NCBI RefSeq assembly: GCF_000801105.2
Contig: NC_079514.1
Location: 26,700,293-26,764,292 of the forward strand
Direction: 5' to 3'
Length of the DNA: 64,000 bases
Origin: Raphanus sativus
Lineage: Eukaryota > Streptophyta > Magnoliopsida > Brassicales > Brassicaceae
The translations under genes and the position numbers were made by a program. The stretch's first letter is position 1; each line of letters opens with the position of its first letter. The notes under the pieces are model-generated. The model made no database searches, was not told the DNA's origin, and saw only the letters and a list, made by a program, of their open reading frames with translations. Positions 24,221 through 35,036 of the stretch are shown here, in pieces.

Positions 24221-25004
24221 GATAATTCAAGATAATCTAAGATCCTAGTGATCTATGTTCTAGTTAGCTACTCTAAAACAAGCATAGGGTACAATCCATC
24301 TGATGAGTATCACAACTTAGCAATTATAGTTTGGGGCTAATCCCACAAACCTATTTAAACCCTAGATCTAACAAGTAGACTACTCAGACATAGCTAGACA
24401 ATTCATAACAATAGATAGATGAAAGAATTGCATAGATAGAATAAAGTAGAAATACAAAAGGAGATGAGAAATCTCTCCAATCTCTCTCAAACAAATAAAA
24501 CTCTAATCTCTCTCTCACACTCTCTGATTTGGTTGTGAAAAGCTTCAAGCTTCAAAGGTTTTCAAAACTTGCCGTCAAAAATACTTAGCAGGAGTATTTA
24601 AGCATTTCCATTAGGTTAAAATCTCGTCAGGGGCAATCTCGTAATTTGGTGAAGTCTTGGTGAAGTAGTCGGCTAAACCATTTCGTCTTCGATATCGATC
24701 GACAGCACTGAATGTGTATCGATCGATTATAATCTTCTAGTACGCGGATCTTCTCAGCTACATCGATCGACAACTCAGGATGAGTATCGATCGATTTTAA
24801 TCGCAATGTTGACTTCCGACTTAGTCTTGAATGGTCAACTCGGGTGTATCATCTCTTGTACTCCAAAATGCTCCAAAAACATCACTTTCTCACAAAATGC
24901 TCCTGAACCTGAAAACATTCCTAACAGGCTAGAAAACAGATTAAATATATAGTAAAACACTAGTATACCATGGTTAAAAACGGGTAAAATCCATGGTATA
25001 TCAA
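24221..25004 (-). repeat. 3' LTR of Athila-derived copy 1, truncated
   Basis: 784 bp match 31432-32215 of the other LTR nearly base for base. The outer ~576 bases (equivalent to 30856-31431) are absent, so the element end and any target duplication are lost. Confidence 0.9.
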
Positions 25005-25018
25005 CTCCCCCAGACTTA
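25005..25018 (-). other. Polypurine tract of Athila-derived copy 1
   Basis: On the minus strand AAGTCTGGGGGAGT lies directly before the TGATATACC start of the 3' LTR, the position where plus-strand DNA synthesis is primed. Copy 2 has the same tract at 58164-58177. Confidence 0.8.
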
Positions 25019-25600
25019 CTCCTTTGCTTGTCCTCAAGCAAAAACAGTAGTCTTTGGAAAAGGTTTGGAAATAGCAGGAACTCAAGGATTCAATATATTG
25101 AAGTCGTCACTCTATGGGTTTGCAATTCATGTCTAAACATCCTAATCACAGAAGTTCATCATGCCTGATCCTAGCTTAGCAACCAAACTCATCTAGTCAA
25201 CAACATAGCAATTCTCATCTGACATTCCCCTCTACTAACCTCATTTCTTAACATAAAATAAAGTGCAGGCTTTACCTTGGGAGTATCGATAAAAGAACTC
25301 ATGGATTCAACTCAAACAAGTATCTGAACACACAGGTAGTCTTCTCTGATCCCTTTCTCCCCTCTTCTCTCTTCACTAAATCTCTTATTAGTTTCAATTT
25401 CAACAGGTTTCGATGCCACATAGGTCATCTAGTCCATTTCATTGACATTTGCATTGTAACTCATAAATTTTGACAAAGTGTAGCGAATAATGGGGTCGCA
25501 GGTAATTTACCTATCCCTCGTTTCCACAATGTGTGATCATCCTTGAGATTTAGAATAATGGGGTCGCAGGTAATTTACCTATCATCTGCCTCTCAAGAAA

Positions 25601-27370
25601 TCATTTCAATCTTTTATAACATCCTTGAGATTTAGACTGATCTCGGTCTGCTAAAGACTCGGTGTCGATTGATGCTACGAGATGCGCGTCGGTCAATTCG
25701 CTTAGGGGTCTATCGGTCGACGCAGCATCCATTGTGTCGATCGATCGTGAACACTGTCCTTGGTGCTGCAGTGTACATATATTGCCCTTCATCTGGCGAG
25801 TAGTTCTGCAGAGGCTGTTAACTCTTTCGTTAACAGTGTAGTCAATGGTATCACAGGTCCCGTTGAGTCTACTTTCCATAGCATCCATAGCTTCGTACAG
25901 CTCAAGTTTAAGTTCATCAGATGCTGCTGGAGTGCCTGCTCTTTTCGCTGGTGGTGACTCGCTGTCGATCGATGTTGGTCGAGGCCTGTCGATCGATGCT
26001 TCGTAGCTGTCACGAAGATCAATATAAGCTTGAACAATGCTCATGTCTCTTTCTAGCTTGTCCAGCTGTTGTGACATTGTGTGTTGGTGTCGCAGGATAG
26101 GAGAACTGAAAATTTCATGCTTCCTGACATACGCTTTCATCATATCTTCCAGTTCTGCGAACCTTTTATCGATCGATGATGAATTATATGTGTCGATCGA
26201 TGAAAAAGTAGCATGCTCAGCTCGGTTGTTCTGGCAAAGTGTGTCCAACTCTTTCTGTAGAAGATCGATCCTCTTGCTTAACCATTCGACATTGTTGTTG
26301 AGAGGGCTGTAGACGTCTCCAATCCGAGTATTGATGTAAGCAACCTCCCATTCATCTTTCTTAGGTGATGAACATTCTGGTCGGTCCATGGATGTAGTCT
26401 TGCCGATGTCGATCGATGGTACAAGTATTCTGTCGGTCAATACTGGTGGCGTAGCCTCTTTCTCAAGCATGGTCAATATGTTTCCAAGCTCCATTCTTAT
26501 CTCAGCCATATCAATCTGGAAGTCCTTGTAACTGACATCCAAAGGCTGGAAAGTGTCGTCCACCATTGTGTGCATGTTTGCCTCAAAGTGCGCCTGAGCT
26601 CTCCATACATCAGTCATCATATCATCTACCTCCTTTCGACTGTAGGGCACTGGTGGTGGTGTGTATGCAAGGTAAGGGCGTGTGTTTATTGGAAGTTGTA
26701 GGCAACATCTGTGAAAAAGGGATGCTCTATCCAAAAGTCTCTTTACTTGCTCCTTGGTAACATGGATGATCTCACCATCAACTCCTCTAGAATAGCCAAA
26801 CTCATCTCTGTAGACACCATATTCATCCTTTGCTTCCCACTTGAATCTCCTGGATCCATCAGTATTGAAGGCACGTCGTCCAAACTCCAGTCGTCTGTCG
26901 GGCGATCGGACTCTTGGTCTGTCGATCGATCCTGGATATCCGCCGTCGATCGACGGTGTTGAAACGATGTCGATCGATTGTGAATGTCGAGGTTGACCGA
27001 AGTGTTGAGGAACTGTATCCTCCCTTGAGTTAGTGTTGTGGTTGTCCTGGACGTGATGTAGGATGTCTGGATGGCTACGTTGCTGTGTGAACAGGTTTTC
27101 TGGTCCATTGGCAACTTGGAGGATGTCTGCTATGTCCTCTCTGGTTATGTGTAGAACTCTTCCATCCATAGCTCTTGCATAGCCATCTGTGTCGCTGAAA
27201 ATTCCAAATTCATCAGGTGTTAGTGAAACGTTCCTGATATCATAAGGTTCATGAGATCTTGGTTGAGCTCTGTTGAAGGTGTCGATCGATGGGTGTGTGG
27301 TGGTGGCGGTCGATGGTGCACGTCTAGCTGCACGGTTGGATCGAGTGAACACGTTGTTGCAGTCTTCCAT
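25601..27370 (-). CDS. Extra ORF of the Athila-derived element, unknown function
   Basis: A 589-residue protein of unknown function is encoded between protease and 3' LTR, where Athila elements usually carry an envelope-position ORF. It shows no membrane segment or signal peptide. Two related ~32-residue modules lie at residues ~53-84 (DEFGIFSDTDGYARAMDG..) and ~182-213 (DEYGVYRDEFGYSRGVDG..), each ending in an I/V-T-(R/K)-E helix start. About a dozen Ser-Ile-Asp (SID) tripeptides are spread along it, each encoded by TCGATCGA-type DNA. Residues ~355-460 are predicted to be helical with coiled-coil spacing. Compared with copy 2 the C-terminus is shortened by a deletion. No known catalytic motif was found. 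Confidence 0.7.
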   Translation of the reverse strand: MEDCNNVFTRSNRAARRAPSTATTTHPSIDTFNRAQPRSHEPYDIRNVSLTPDEFGIFSDTDGYARAMDGRVLHITREDIADILQVANGPENLFTQQRSHPDILHHVQDNHNTNSREDTVPQHFGQPRHSQSIDIVSTPSIDGGYPGSIDRPRVRSPDRRLEFGRRAFNTDGSRRFKWEAKDEYGVYRDEFGYSRGVDGEIIHVTKEQVKRLLDRASLFHRCCLQLPINTRPYLAYTPPPVPYSRKEVDDMMTDVWRAQAHFEANMHTMVDDTFQPLDVSYKDFQIDMAEIRMELGNILTMLEKEATPPVLTDRILVPSIDIGKTTSMDRPECSSPKKDEWEVAYINTRIGDVYSPLNNNVEWLSKRIDLLQKELDTLCQNNRAEHATFSSIDTYNSSSIDKRFAELEDMMKAYVRKHEIFSSPILRHQHTMSQQLDKLERDMSIVQAYIDLRDSYEASIDRPRPTSIDSESPPAKRAGTPAASDELKLELYEAMDAMESRLNGTCDTIDYTVNERVNSLCRTTRQMKGNICTLQHQGQCSRSIDTMDAASTDRPLSELTDAHLVASIDTESLADRDQSKSQGCYKRLK

Positions 27371-27556
27371 TGATGAATCTCTGAATGCTGGAAGCTGCTG
27401 GGTAGAAGGTGAAAAGTTTTGAATTTTCGTGGCTTGAGTTGTCCACCTTTTATACCCATGTGTTGCCCTAATCGGTGAAATTCCGATTTTGTCCTTTAAG
27501 TCGTCCGGGTGAATATCGATCGATATTATACTGGCAATGTCGATCGATGGACGATG

Positions 27557-29011
27557 TCATTTTTCTGGATGAAGTAGATAATCGATCAATGGTGGGCGGT
27601 TGATGTCGATCGATTGTAGTGCAAATCTGTCATTCTCCAAGTAGATTTCCCAAGCTCTCTCTTCCCAATAGTCTTCATCATATTCTTCACTGTGGTCTCC
27701 ACTGTGGGAAGAGGTTGCTATGTCTACTGCAAAACTCTCATGAAATCCGCTATCCGCCCAACTCCTTACTGAGTAATCATCTTCCTTTCGGTTGGGTGGG
27801 ATGGCGAAATTCGGGTAGCAATGATCTGGTAGATCGAGTTCATCATCTGGTGGGTCTCTGTCGATCGATGATCCATTGTTGTTGTCGATCTCCTCTGACT
27901 TGAATGTGTCGATCGATGACGTAATAGTACTGTCGATCGATCCTGAGTACTCTGTCTCGTACTCGACTTCACAATGACAAACTGCGATGATACCAGTATC
28001 ATCTTCCTTTACCACTAATTTAGCTGGTGGTTTATCAAGCTTGACAGGGTCGTAGTGGATATCTGGATCAATCATAGTCAAGCACATCATGTTGGTCTTC
28101 ATGTCACATATGGCTCCTACTGTAGCCATAAATGCTCTTCCAAGCAAGAGGGAAGAGTTCCAATTTAGCTTGATGTCTAGGAGATGAAAATCCACAGGGA
28201 CGATAGCATCACAAATGTGTACCTCCAGGTCTTTGATGAAACCTCCAGAGTTTCTCTGAGAGTAATCCACGAAAGTAAAGATCTGTGGTGAAGGCTCTAC
28301 TTGCAGGCCCAGATGGTCTGCCATGACCTTTGGTAAGATGCTGACTGATGAACCAGTGTCACATAGTGCATGAGGAAATTCAATACCTTGTACCACACAG
28401 GGTATTGCAAACTTCCCAGGATCACTTTTCCTTACCAAAGTAATCCTTTTCCTCATCTCTTCTCTGACGTTGTCAAATCTTCTCCTAATGTCAGTTTCAG
28501 TCTCCCTTGTTTCTCTGAAGAACATCCACAATCTCTTTGTGAAATAAACCTCCTCAAAAGGTTTCTCTGGTGGGATTCCGATAACTCTCTTAGTGAAACC
28601 ATCAATCTCCTTTTCATTAGCTTCCCTCTTAAGGTTCTTAGGAATCTTCTCCTTCCTACTCCTTAACCTTCTTCCTTCAGTTCCCTCTGATGTAGGTGTA
28701 GTGTCTGAAGGGTTACCAGTGATCTCTGTAGGGTTAGCTTGTGGTTTCGGTGTGGGTCTGAGTGCATTGGTTTGGTTGTTGTCTATCGATGGTAGTTGCA
28801 CTCGGTATATGAGAGGTGTGTGTCGATCGATAGGCGGAGAATAGGGTCGATCGATACGGTTCTCTTTGTTGTGTCGATCGATGAGTGGCTCGTCTCGTCG
28901 GTCGATATCTTCGTAGGTGTGGGTGGGTGGGTATGGATGAGAAGCCGTGAATTCAGCATGTGTCAATATCCTAACCGCGTTGCAGTCTGCAAACGTGTCC
29001 GGAAAAGACAT
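27557..29011 (-). pseudogene. Athila-type protease part of gag-pol
   Basis: The frame of 484 codons contains a retropepsin: FAIPCVVQGIEFPHALCDTGSS with the catalytic DTG at residues ~218-220, then SILPKVMADHLGL, a flap-like region and LLLGRAFMATVGA. The N-terminal 80 residues are rich in IDR/SID peptides encoded by TCGATCGA. It is in the same frame as the piece at 29048-29368 but a stop near 29045 separates them, so the polyprotein is broken. The C-terminal ~120 residues are acidic and again carry SID repeats. No RT follows. Confidence 0.8.
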
Positions 29012-29047
29012 CGTCGATGTCGATCGATGTGGACTAGTTGGTGTCGA

Positions 29048-30740
29048 TCAACACCATTGTGATCCACCGAGACTTAGCGAACTTTCTACTTCAAAGTCTC
29101 CTTCTTGTAGCTTCTCCTGTTTCACCACTTGCCAGAAATCATCATCTATGATAGCATTGACGTGGTGTTTCCTGTTTCCTTCCCCTACTTCCTTAGAAGT
29201 TCCAATCCTCTTGATAGAGTCTTCAGTCTGGACAATCTGTGTCTCAAGTTTCTTAACTTGAGTGCAGATGGTGTCTATCCTTGTGGTTAGATTGTTGAAG
29301 ACAGAATCAATCTTCCCATTGAAGTCTACTGTAAGCTTCTGCTGACCTTCCAGAACTCTATCAATCATGGCATCAAACTTACTCTCCTGGGTGGGTGGCG
29401 TGGGTTTTGGTAAGCTGAGTTGCCGTAGTTCCTTGTGTTGGTGAAGGGTTTCTGATACTGTGAACTCTGGTTGTAGTTACTCTTCTGACCACTGCCAAAA
29501 AAGTTTTTGTTTCCACTCTGGTTTCCATATCTCTGAAATCCAGTACCTCCAATGTAGTTCACATCTTCTTCTGTATCATCCTCTCTAGCCTCTCCTTCTT
29601 CAGCTGAGCAGACTGGCTGCCCCAGAAATGCATGTAAAGCATCTATCTTGGCTCTGACTTCATTCATCTGGTCTTCACCGATGGCTGCAACCGATTTCTT
29701 CTTGTCAGAGTCAGTGTTCTTGGTGCTGCTGCTGTTGGCTAGGTTCTCAATAAGTCTCACACCTCTATTGGATTCCTAGTGTTGAAGTTACCATCACTAG
29801 CAGTATCAAGAGCCATCTGATACCTTAAGGCCATACCTCTGTAGAAAGTGCTTAACAGCTGCACTTCATTGAATCCATGGTGTGGACAGTCTCGCTGGAA
29901 GAACTTGAATCTGATCCACGCGTCTTTAAAAGTCTCACTAGGCTTTTGCGCGAAAGTGGCGATTTTGCTTCTTAAGTCTTCAGCGCGTGCCTCATCAAAA
30001 AAATTACGCAGGAAGGCGTTTTTGATGTCGGCCCAGGATGTCAGTGATCCTGTAGGTAGCTGCTTGAGCCAGTGTGAAGCTTCTCCAATTAGTGAGTATT
30101 TGAAGAGCTTGCAGAGTAGGTAGTCCTCGGGGACTCCATCCATACGAATAGCAGCGATAAGATCCTCGAACCTCTCCAGATGGTCCATAGGATGCTCGTG
30201 TGATTGCCCGAAATAAGGTATCTGAGACACGAGAGAGTAGTACTGAGGCTTGAGCTCGAAGTTCGGCTTCTGAATATCCGGAAGTCGAATAGCTGATCTG
30301 TTGGTGTAGTACTCGTCTGGACGGTTATAGTCTGCCAACGATCGTGTTTGAGCTTCTCCTGTAGCCTCAGCTTCAGGTTCAGGGATTATGTTTCCCTGTG
30401 GATCTAGCTTCTGACCTGTTGCATTACGCAGATGACCATCTTGGTCATACAGGTTTCCATTCTTGCCCTGCGTGAGAATGACAATCGCGACCATGCTTCG
30501 CGGAGTAGTGTCGATCGATATACGGTTAGAAGTATCGATCGATGCGGATCGGTGAACGGTATCGGTCGACGGTGCTGTCTGAGTGTCGGTCGACTGTTAA
30601 ACGTGAGTATCAGTCGACGGTAATGTGGTTCTGTCGATCAATGCGGAGCGTAGGTCTTTGCGGATTGAGCGTTCCAAGTGTGCAGGATCCTCTGAGAATA
30701 ATAGTTGATTTCCCCTGCTGCTTCTGGTACTCCTGGGCAT
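29048..30740 (-). pseudogene. Athila-type gag, broken by a stop and two frameshifts
   Basis: The probable start is the ATG at 30740 (MPRSTRSSRG), shortly after the primer-binding site. A stop at 30599-30597 interrupts the N-terminal region, which is rich in STD/SID peptides. The core gag domain (30300-29800) has the Athila signature IPYFGQSHEHPMDHLERFEDL and EASHWLKQLP. Frameshifts occur near 29758 and 29366. No zinc knuckle is recognisable. Gag would form the particle and package element RNA; this copy cannot do so without read-through. Confidence 0.85.
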
Positions 30741-30833
30741 GTACCTGAAAAGACAGAAAAAAAAATTTAAATAAGAAAGGGGGTAAAAGAAAAACCTAAG
30801 ATTAATAAGATAAAATCTAATGGCGATCAAAGC

Positions 30834-30851
30834 TCCCCGGCAACGGCGCCA
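30834..30851 (-). other. Primer-binding site (tRNA-Asp type) of Athila-derived copy 1
   Basis: On the minus strand TGGCGCCGTTGCCGGGGA follows the 5' LTR end after a few bases (TTTGGCGCC..). This is the well-known Athila primer-binding site complementary to the 3' end of a tRNA-Asp. Confidence 0.9.
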
Positions 30852-30855
30852 AATT

Positions 30856-32215
30856 TGATAGTGCTCAAATTACCCAGTAGAGCTTACTCTCTCAAATAAG
30901 AGGTACAGCTGTAGTACTTAGGGATCGAATCACAAGGAGCTAGGGAACCAATTATATAAAATCTACTAATCAATCCTAGGCAAGGTTGGTTTATATGATA
31001 GAAATGAAAATAACAATTCCTAAAATGAGCAAGGCAGTTGCTCTAACTAACAATATGAAGGGTTGTTTAAATGGGATAAAGAGTGCTAGACATAGGGTTT
31101 CTATTCAGGAATGGAGATTATAATCTCTATAAATGCTTTAACAAGTTACTTGCATGATACTATAGATCTCAGCCGCTTAACATATGTGAATGAATCACTG
31201 GTTAAAATATCTAGATCTCTGGCCACATCTTTCGCATGATGACACAGAAAAAGAGTCGGTCGATATCCTTTTGAGATATCGAGCGATACACCTTTCGCGG
31301 CGCCGATCGATTTACCAGTAGGGTATCGATCGACGGCTTCTAGATCTGCCTAGGCGCGAACCGAATATGACCGCGAGGTCTCAAGGAAGAACTGTCGTTC
31401 TTCTCAACGGGAAACAGGCATCGCTCAAATGGATAATTCAAGATAATCTAAGATCCTAGTGATCTATGTTCTAGTTAGCTACTCTAAAACAAGCATAGGG
31501 TACAATCCATCTGATGAGTATCACAACTTAGCAATTATAGTTTGGGGCTAATCCAACAAACCTATTTAAACCCTAGATCTAACAAGTAGACTACTCAGAC
31601 ATAGCTAGACAATTCATAACAATAGATAGATGAAAGAATTGCATAGATAGAACAAAGTAGAAATACAAAAGGAGATGAGAAATCTCTCCAATCTCTCTCA
31701 AACAAATAAAACTCTAGTCTCTCTCTCACACTCTTTGGTTTGGTTGTGAAAAGCTTCAAGCTTCAAAGGGTTTTCAAAACTTGCCGTCAAAATTACTTAG
31801 CAGGAGTATTTAAGCATTTCCATTAGGTTAAAAACTCGTCAGGGGCAATCTCGTAATTTGGTGAAGTCTTGGTGAAGTAGTCGGCTAAACCATTTCGTCC
31901 TCGATATCGATCGACAGCACTGAATGTGTATCGATCGATTATAATCTTCTAGTACGCGGATCTTCTCAGCTACATCGATCGACAACTCAGGATGAGTATC
32001 GATCGATTGTAATCGCAATGTTGACTTCCGACTTAGTCTTGAATGGTCAACTCGGGTGTATCATCTCTTGTACTCCAAAATGCTCCAAAAACATCACTTT
32101 CTCACAAAATGCTCATGAACCTGAAAACATACCTAACAGGCTAGAAAACAGATTAAATATATAGTAAAACACTAGTATACCATGGTTAAAAACGGGTAAA
32201 ATCCATGGTATATCA
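30856..32215 (-). repeat. 5' LTR of Athila-derived copy 1
   Basis: 1360 bp running TG..CA on the minus strand. It contains five TCGATCGA octamers, at about 31327, 31907, 31930, 31975 and 32001. The outer edge abuts MULE sequence at 32216. Confidence 0.92.
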
Positions 32216-32453
32216 CTATGCATACTTTACGGCTGAGTTATGCATACGTTACGACTGAGTTTATAATTTTTTATAATTTTATAGTTCTATAGTTTAGGGT
32301 TTGAGGTTCAAATTAAAGAAAATATTAAAGTTTTAATATTGTGTTCAAAAGATAAACTTTATAATTTTATAATTCTATAGTTTAGGGTTTGAGGTTCAAA
32401 TCTAAGAAGATATTAAAGTTTTAATATTGTGGTCAGAGTTAAAGGAATTACTT

Positions 32454-32481
32454 TTTCCCGCCCAAAATATTTTTTCCCGCC
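32454..32481 (+). promoter_or_regulatory. Two E2F-like sites (TTTCCCGCC) in MULE DNA
   Basis: TTTCCCGCC, the consensus E2F binding sequence, occurs exactly at 32454-32462 and 32473-32481. The surrounding (C)CCGCCCAAAATA..GAAACGTCGC stretch is a repeated part of this MULE family (also near 36315, 36712 and 49349). Whether E2F proteins bind is untested. Confidence 0.5.
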
Positions 32482-33009
32482 CAGAATATGAAACGTCGCA
32501 AAACAAATTACACTTGATGGCTGAGTTATATGTACATTATGGTTGAGTTATGCATACTTTATGGCGGAGTTATGCATACGTTACGACTGAGTTATAATCA
32601 AATTACGGTTGAGTTATGCATACGTTATGGCTGAGTTATGGTTACAATACAACTTTGTTATAATCAAATACTGAGTTATGGTTGCAATACGGCTTTGTTA
32701 TAACCAATTCGACCAAAAAAACTTTTAGCAGGCTCAAGATTCATCATCCAAACTTAAATTGAATATATAAACTAAAAGAGAAACTAAAAATATGAGTATA
32801 TAGATTAGGAATCAAGAGAAAAATATGATGCATAAACAATATATATTTTAAAAGATCAAAATTCTGGGACAGATTTATCGCCATGGTTGTATCTTCGATC
32901 GTGGTCTGTTAAAGAAGAAGATTTCTCTCCTTAGTGTCACGTATGGTGATCAAACATTTTCTTGCTCCTTTTCTCATCGGATTCATCGTTTTTCAGAAAA
33001 AGAAAGAGT

Positions 33010-33011
<2 letters not shown>

Positions 33012-33073
<62 letters not shown>
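33012..33073. repeat. (AG)n microsatellite
   Basis: About 31 uninterrupted AG units lie inside the MULE fragment. Confidence 0.97.
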
Positions 33074-33076
<3 letters not shown>

Positions 33077-35036
33077 AGTGGCTAAGTCCCTATAATTGTA
33101 AGAAAATGAGAAAATGATTTTTGGCCTCTGGATTTCATTTAATGATGACCATCAATTGTGATCCTTGAAAAAGAAAGATTAACCAATGATAAAAAAAAGG
33201 GTGGGGATAGACAAAAAGATAATTTTGAACCCTTAGATTAAAATCAATCAATGATCATGAAAAAAAACAATATAAATTGTAATTTTAGTTCTTTTCAATT
33301 TGTTTTAAAAATTGCTTGAACTTAGTTACGTGTTCAAATAAAAATTTTAAATGGAATTTAAAAATTAAAGATTATTTTTTTAATAATGATTAAAATTTGA
33401 GTTTAATCACTAAACCCTAAACCCTAAACTATAAACCTAAACTATATAAACCTAAACTTTAAATCTAACCTTAAACTTTAAATAATAAATATATCAGATT
33501 TAATGTTCAAAAATAAAATTTATAATTTTTATCTTTATAATTCTATAGTTTAGGATTTGAGGTTTTAAAGATTAAAATTAGAGTCTTGTTAGTAAAAATT
33601 GTATAAGGCACTGTAAGAGAACATATATCTTAAGATCAACTTAAAGTCTCAACTTGAATATTCAAGAAACTATATACATTCAGTTGATTTATATTCACTT
33701 GATATTGATAAGATGATCTTAAATATAATTTTTTAAAGTATTTGAATTCAGTTTTATGATTTTAGGGTATGTTTGGGGTATGGCTGAGTTATATAAATCA
33801 GCCGTGTCATTTATATATCTCAGCCGTGACGTTTATCTAAACGACACGGCTGAGTTATATAAACATTTTCTGATTTTAGGGTATGTTTGGGGTATGGCTG
33901 ACTTATATAAACGACACGGCTGAGATATATAAACGATACGGCTGCGTTATATAAACATTTTCTGATTTTAGAGTATGTTTGGGGTATGGCTGAGTTATCT
34001 AAACAACACTGCTGAGATATATAAACGACACGGCTGAGTTGTGTAAACATAGCATAAGTCAAATACAAAATACATGGGTGAGTTATGTTTCTTACATAGA
34101 AAACAAAAAAAATAGAGATTTTCTGCACCATTCCGGTGATAACTCCTCCATGTCTCCAAGCTTCATTGAACTCATCTGTGTCGTCTCTGCTGAATTCGTC
34201 ACTTCTTTATGTCTCTTCCATTCTCTTCTTGTTCAATTTTCTCTTTCACTAAGATCTGGAAAAAAAATTAGATTAACCAAATATGGGTATCAGATCACAA
34301 ACAAACTTAAATTAATACACCCACAATTGCCAACTTGGGTATTTTTTGGAATGTATTTGTCTTTCTCTTTGGAATGCACACTTCTTATAGTTAGATTTTC
34401 GGAGATTGGCGTGAAGTAACTCAGCCACAACAGCATATATAAACCAGCCGTAAAAGAAAAGTAACTCAGCCACAACATAAATAAAAACTCAGCTGTAAAC
34501 TCGAAAAACCCAGCAAAGAATATGATTTCGGGCTATTGTAGTGAAGAAGATTTCATAGAAACGCGTCGACGACGATTTCAGACCCGAAAAACTCTAAGTA
34601 AAGCGGTGAAACATACCAGAGAAGATGATTAAGAATCGAAGAGACAAAGATTTGAGAGAAGACGCTTGTGGAGTCGATTTAAGAGAATACGCTTGCGGAG
34701 AAAAGTTGCGGAGAAAACGATTTCGAAAGTGGTTAGGGTTTACTCGAAAAACATGATTTCTGTGAGGTTGACGTAAAATGTCGTTTGATTATTCTATGGT
34801 TTATGATTATTAGTGATATGGAAGGGATATTAATGATGTGGATTAATTATTAATGATGTGTATTTTCTTAATTATTTTTAATTATAAATAATCTCAATTT
34901 TAAAAAAACTAACTAAGGGCTTTAATTGTAATTTACTATAGGCATGTATAATAATCTAGTAATTTTAAAAAGATGTATAATAGTCTAGTAATAAACTAAC
35001 TTTTTCATAACATTCTAGTAATTTTCTCAAATAAAA

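Larger units (their letters stand above)
24221..32215 (-). mobile_element. Non-autonomous Athila-derived Gypsy element, copy 1
   Basis: On the minus strand the order is 5' LTR (32215-30856), primer-binding site, gag, protease, an extra ORF, polypurine tract and 3' LTR (25004-24221). The primer-binding site and gag type place it in the Athila lineage. There is no room for and no trace of reverse transcriptase, RNase H or integrase between protease (27557) and the extra ORF (27370), so it must use enzymes from another element. The octamer TCGATCGA is extraordinarily frequent in both LTRs and coding parts (about 31 exact copies). The 3' LTR is cut off at 24221. Confidence 0.85.
32216..35036 (+). 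mobile_element. MULE fragment (element 0) with GGCTGAGTTA motif arrays
   Basis: No transposase gene remains, but arrays of the motif GGCTGAGTTA occur at 32230-32700, 33780-34060 and (reverse strand) 34410-34490. The part 34380-35036 matches the other end of the full element (46050-46450 and 49085-49298). So this is an internally deleted relative whose right end is at about 35036 (..TAGTAATTTTCTCAAATA). Its left end is cut by the Athila LTR at 32215/32216. AAACCCTAAACCC-like strings lie at 33411-33430. Confidence 0.65.

Noticed and set aside
30597..30830. Hydrophobic N-terminal extension (from the ATG at 30830) as a signal peptide of a secreted protein
   Set aside because: This part overlaps the region just after the primer-binding site and reads as leader; the gag start at 30740 is the sensible one.
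33411..33440. AAACCCTAAACCC as an interstitial telomere array
   Set aside because: Only two or three imperfect units are present; common background in Brassica intergenic DNA.
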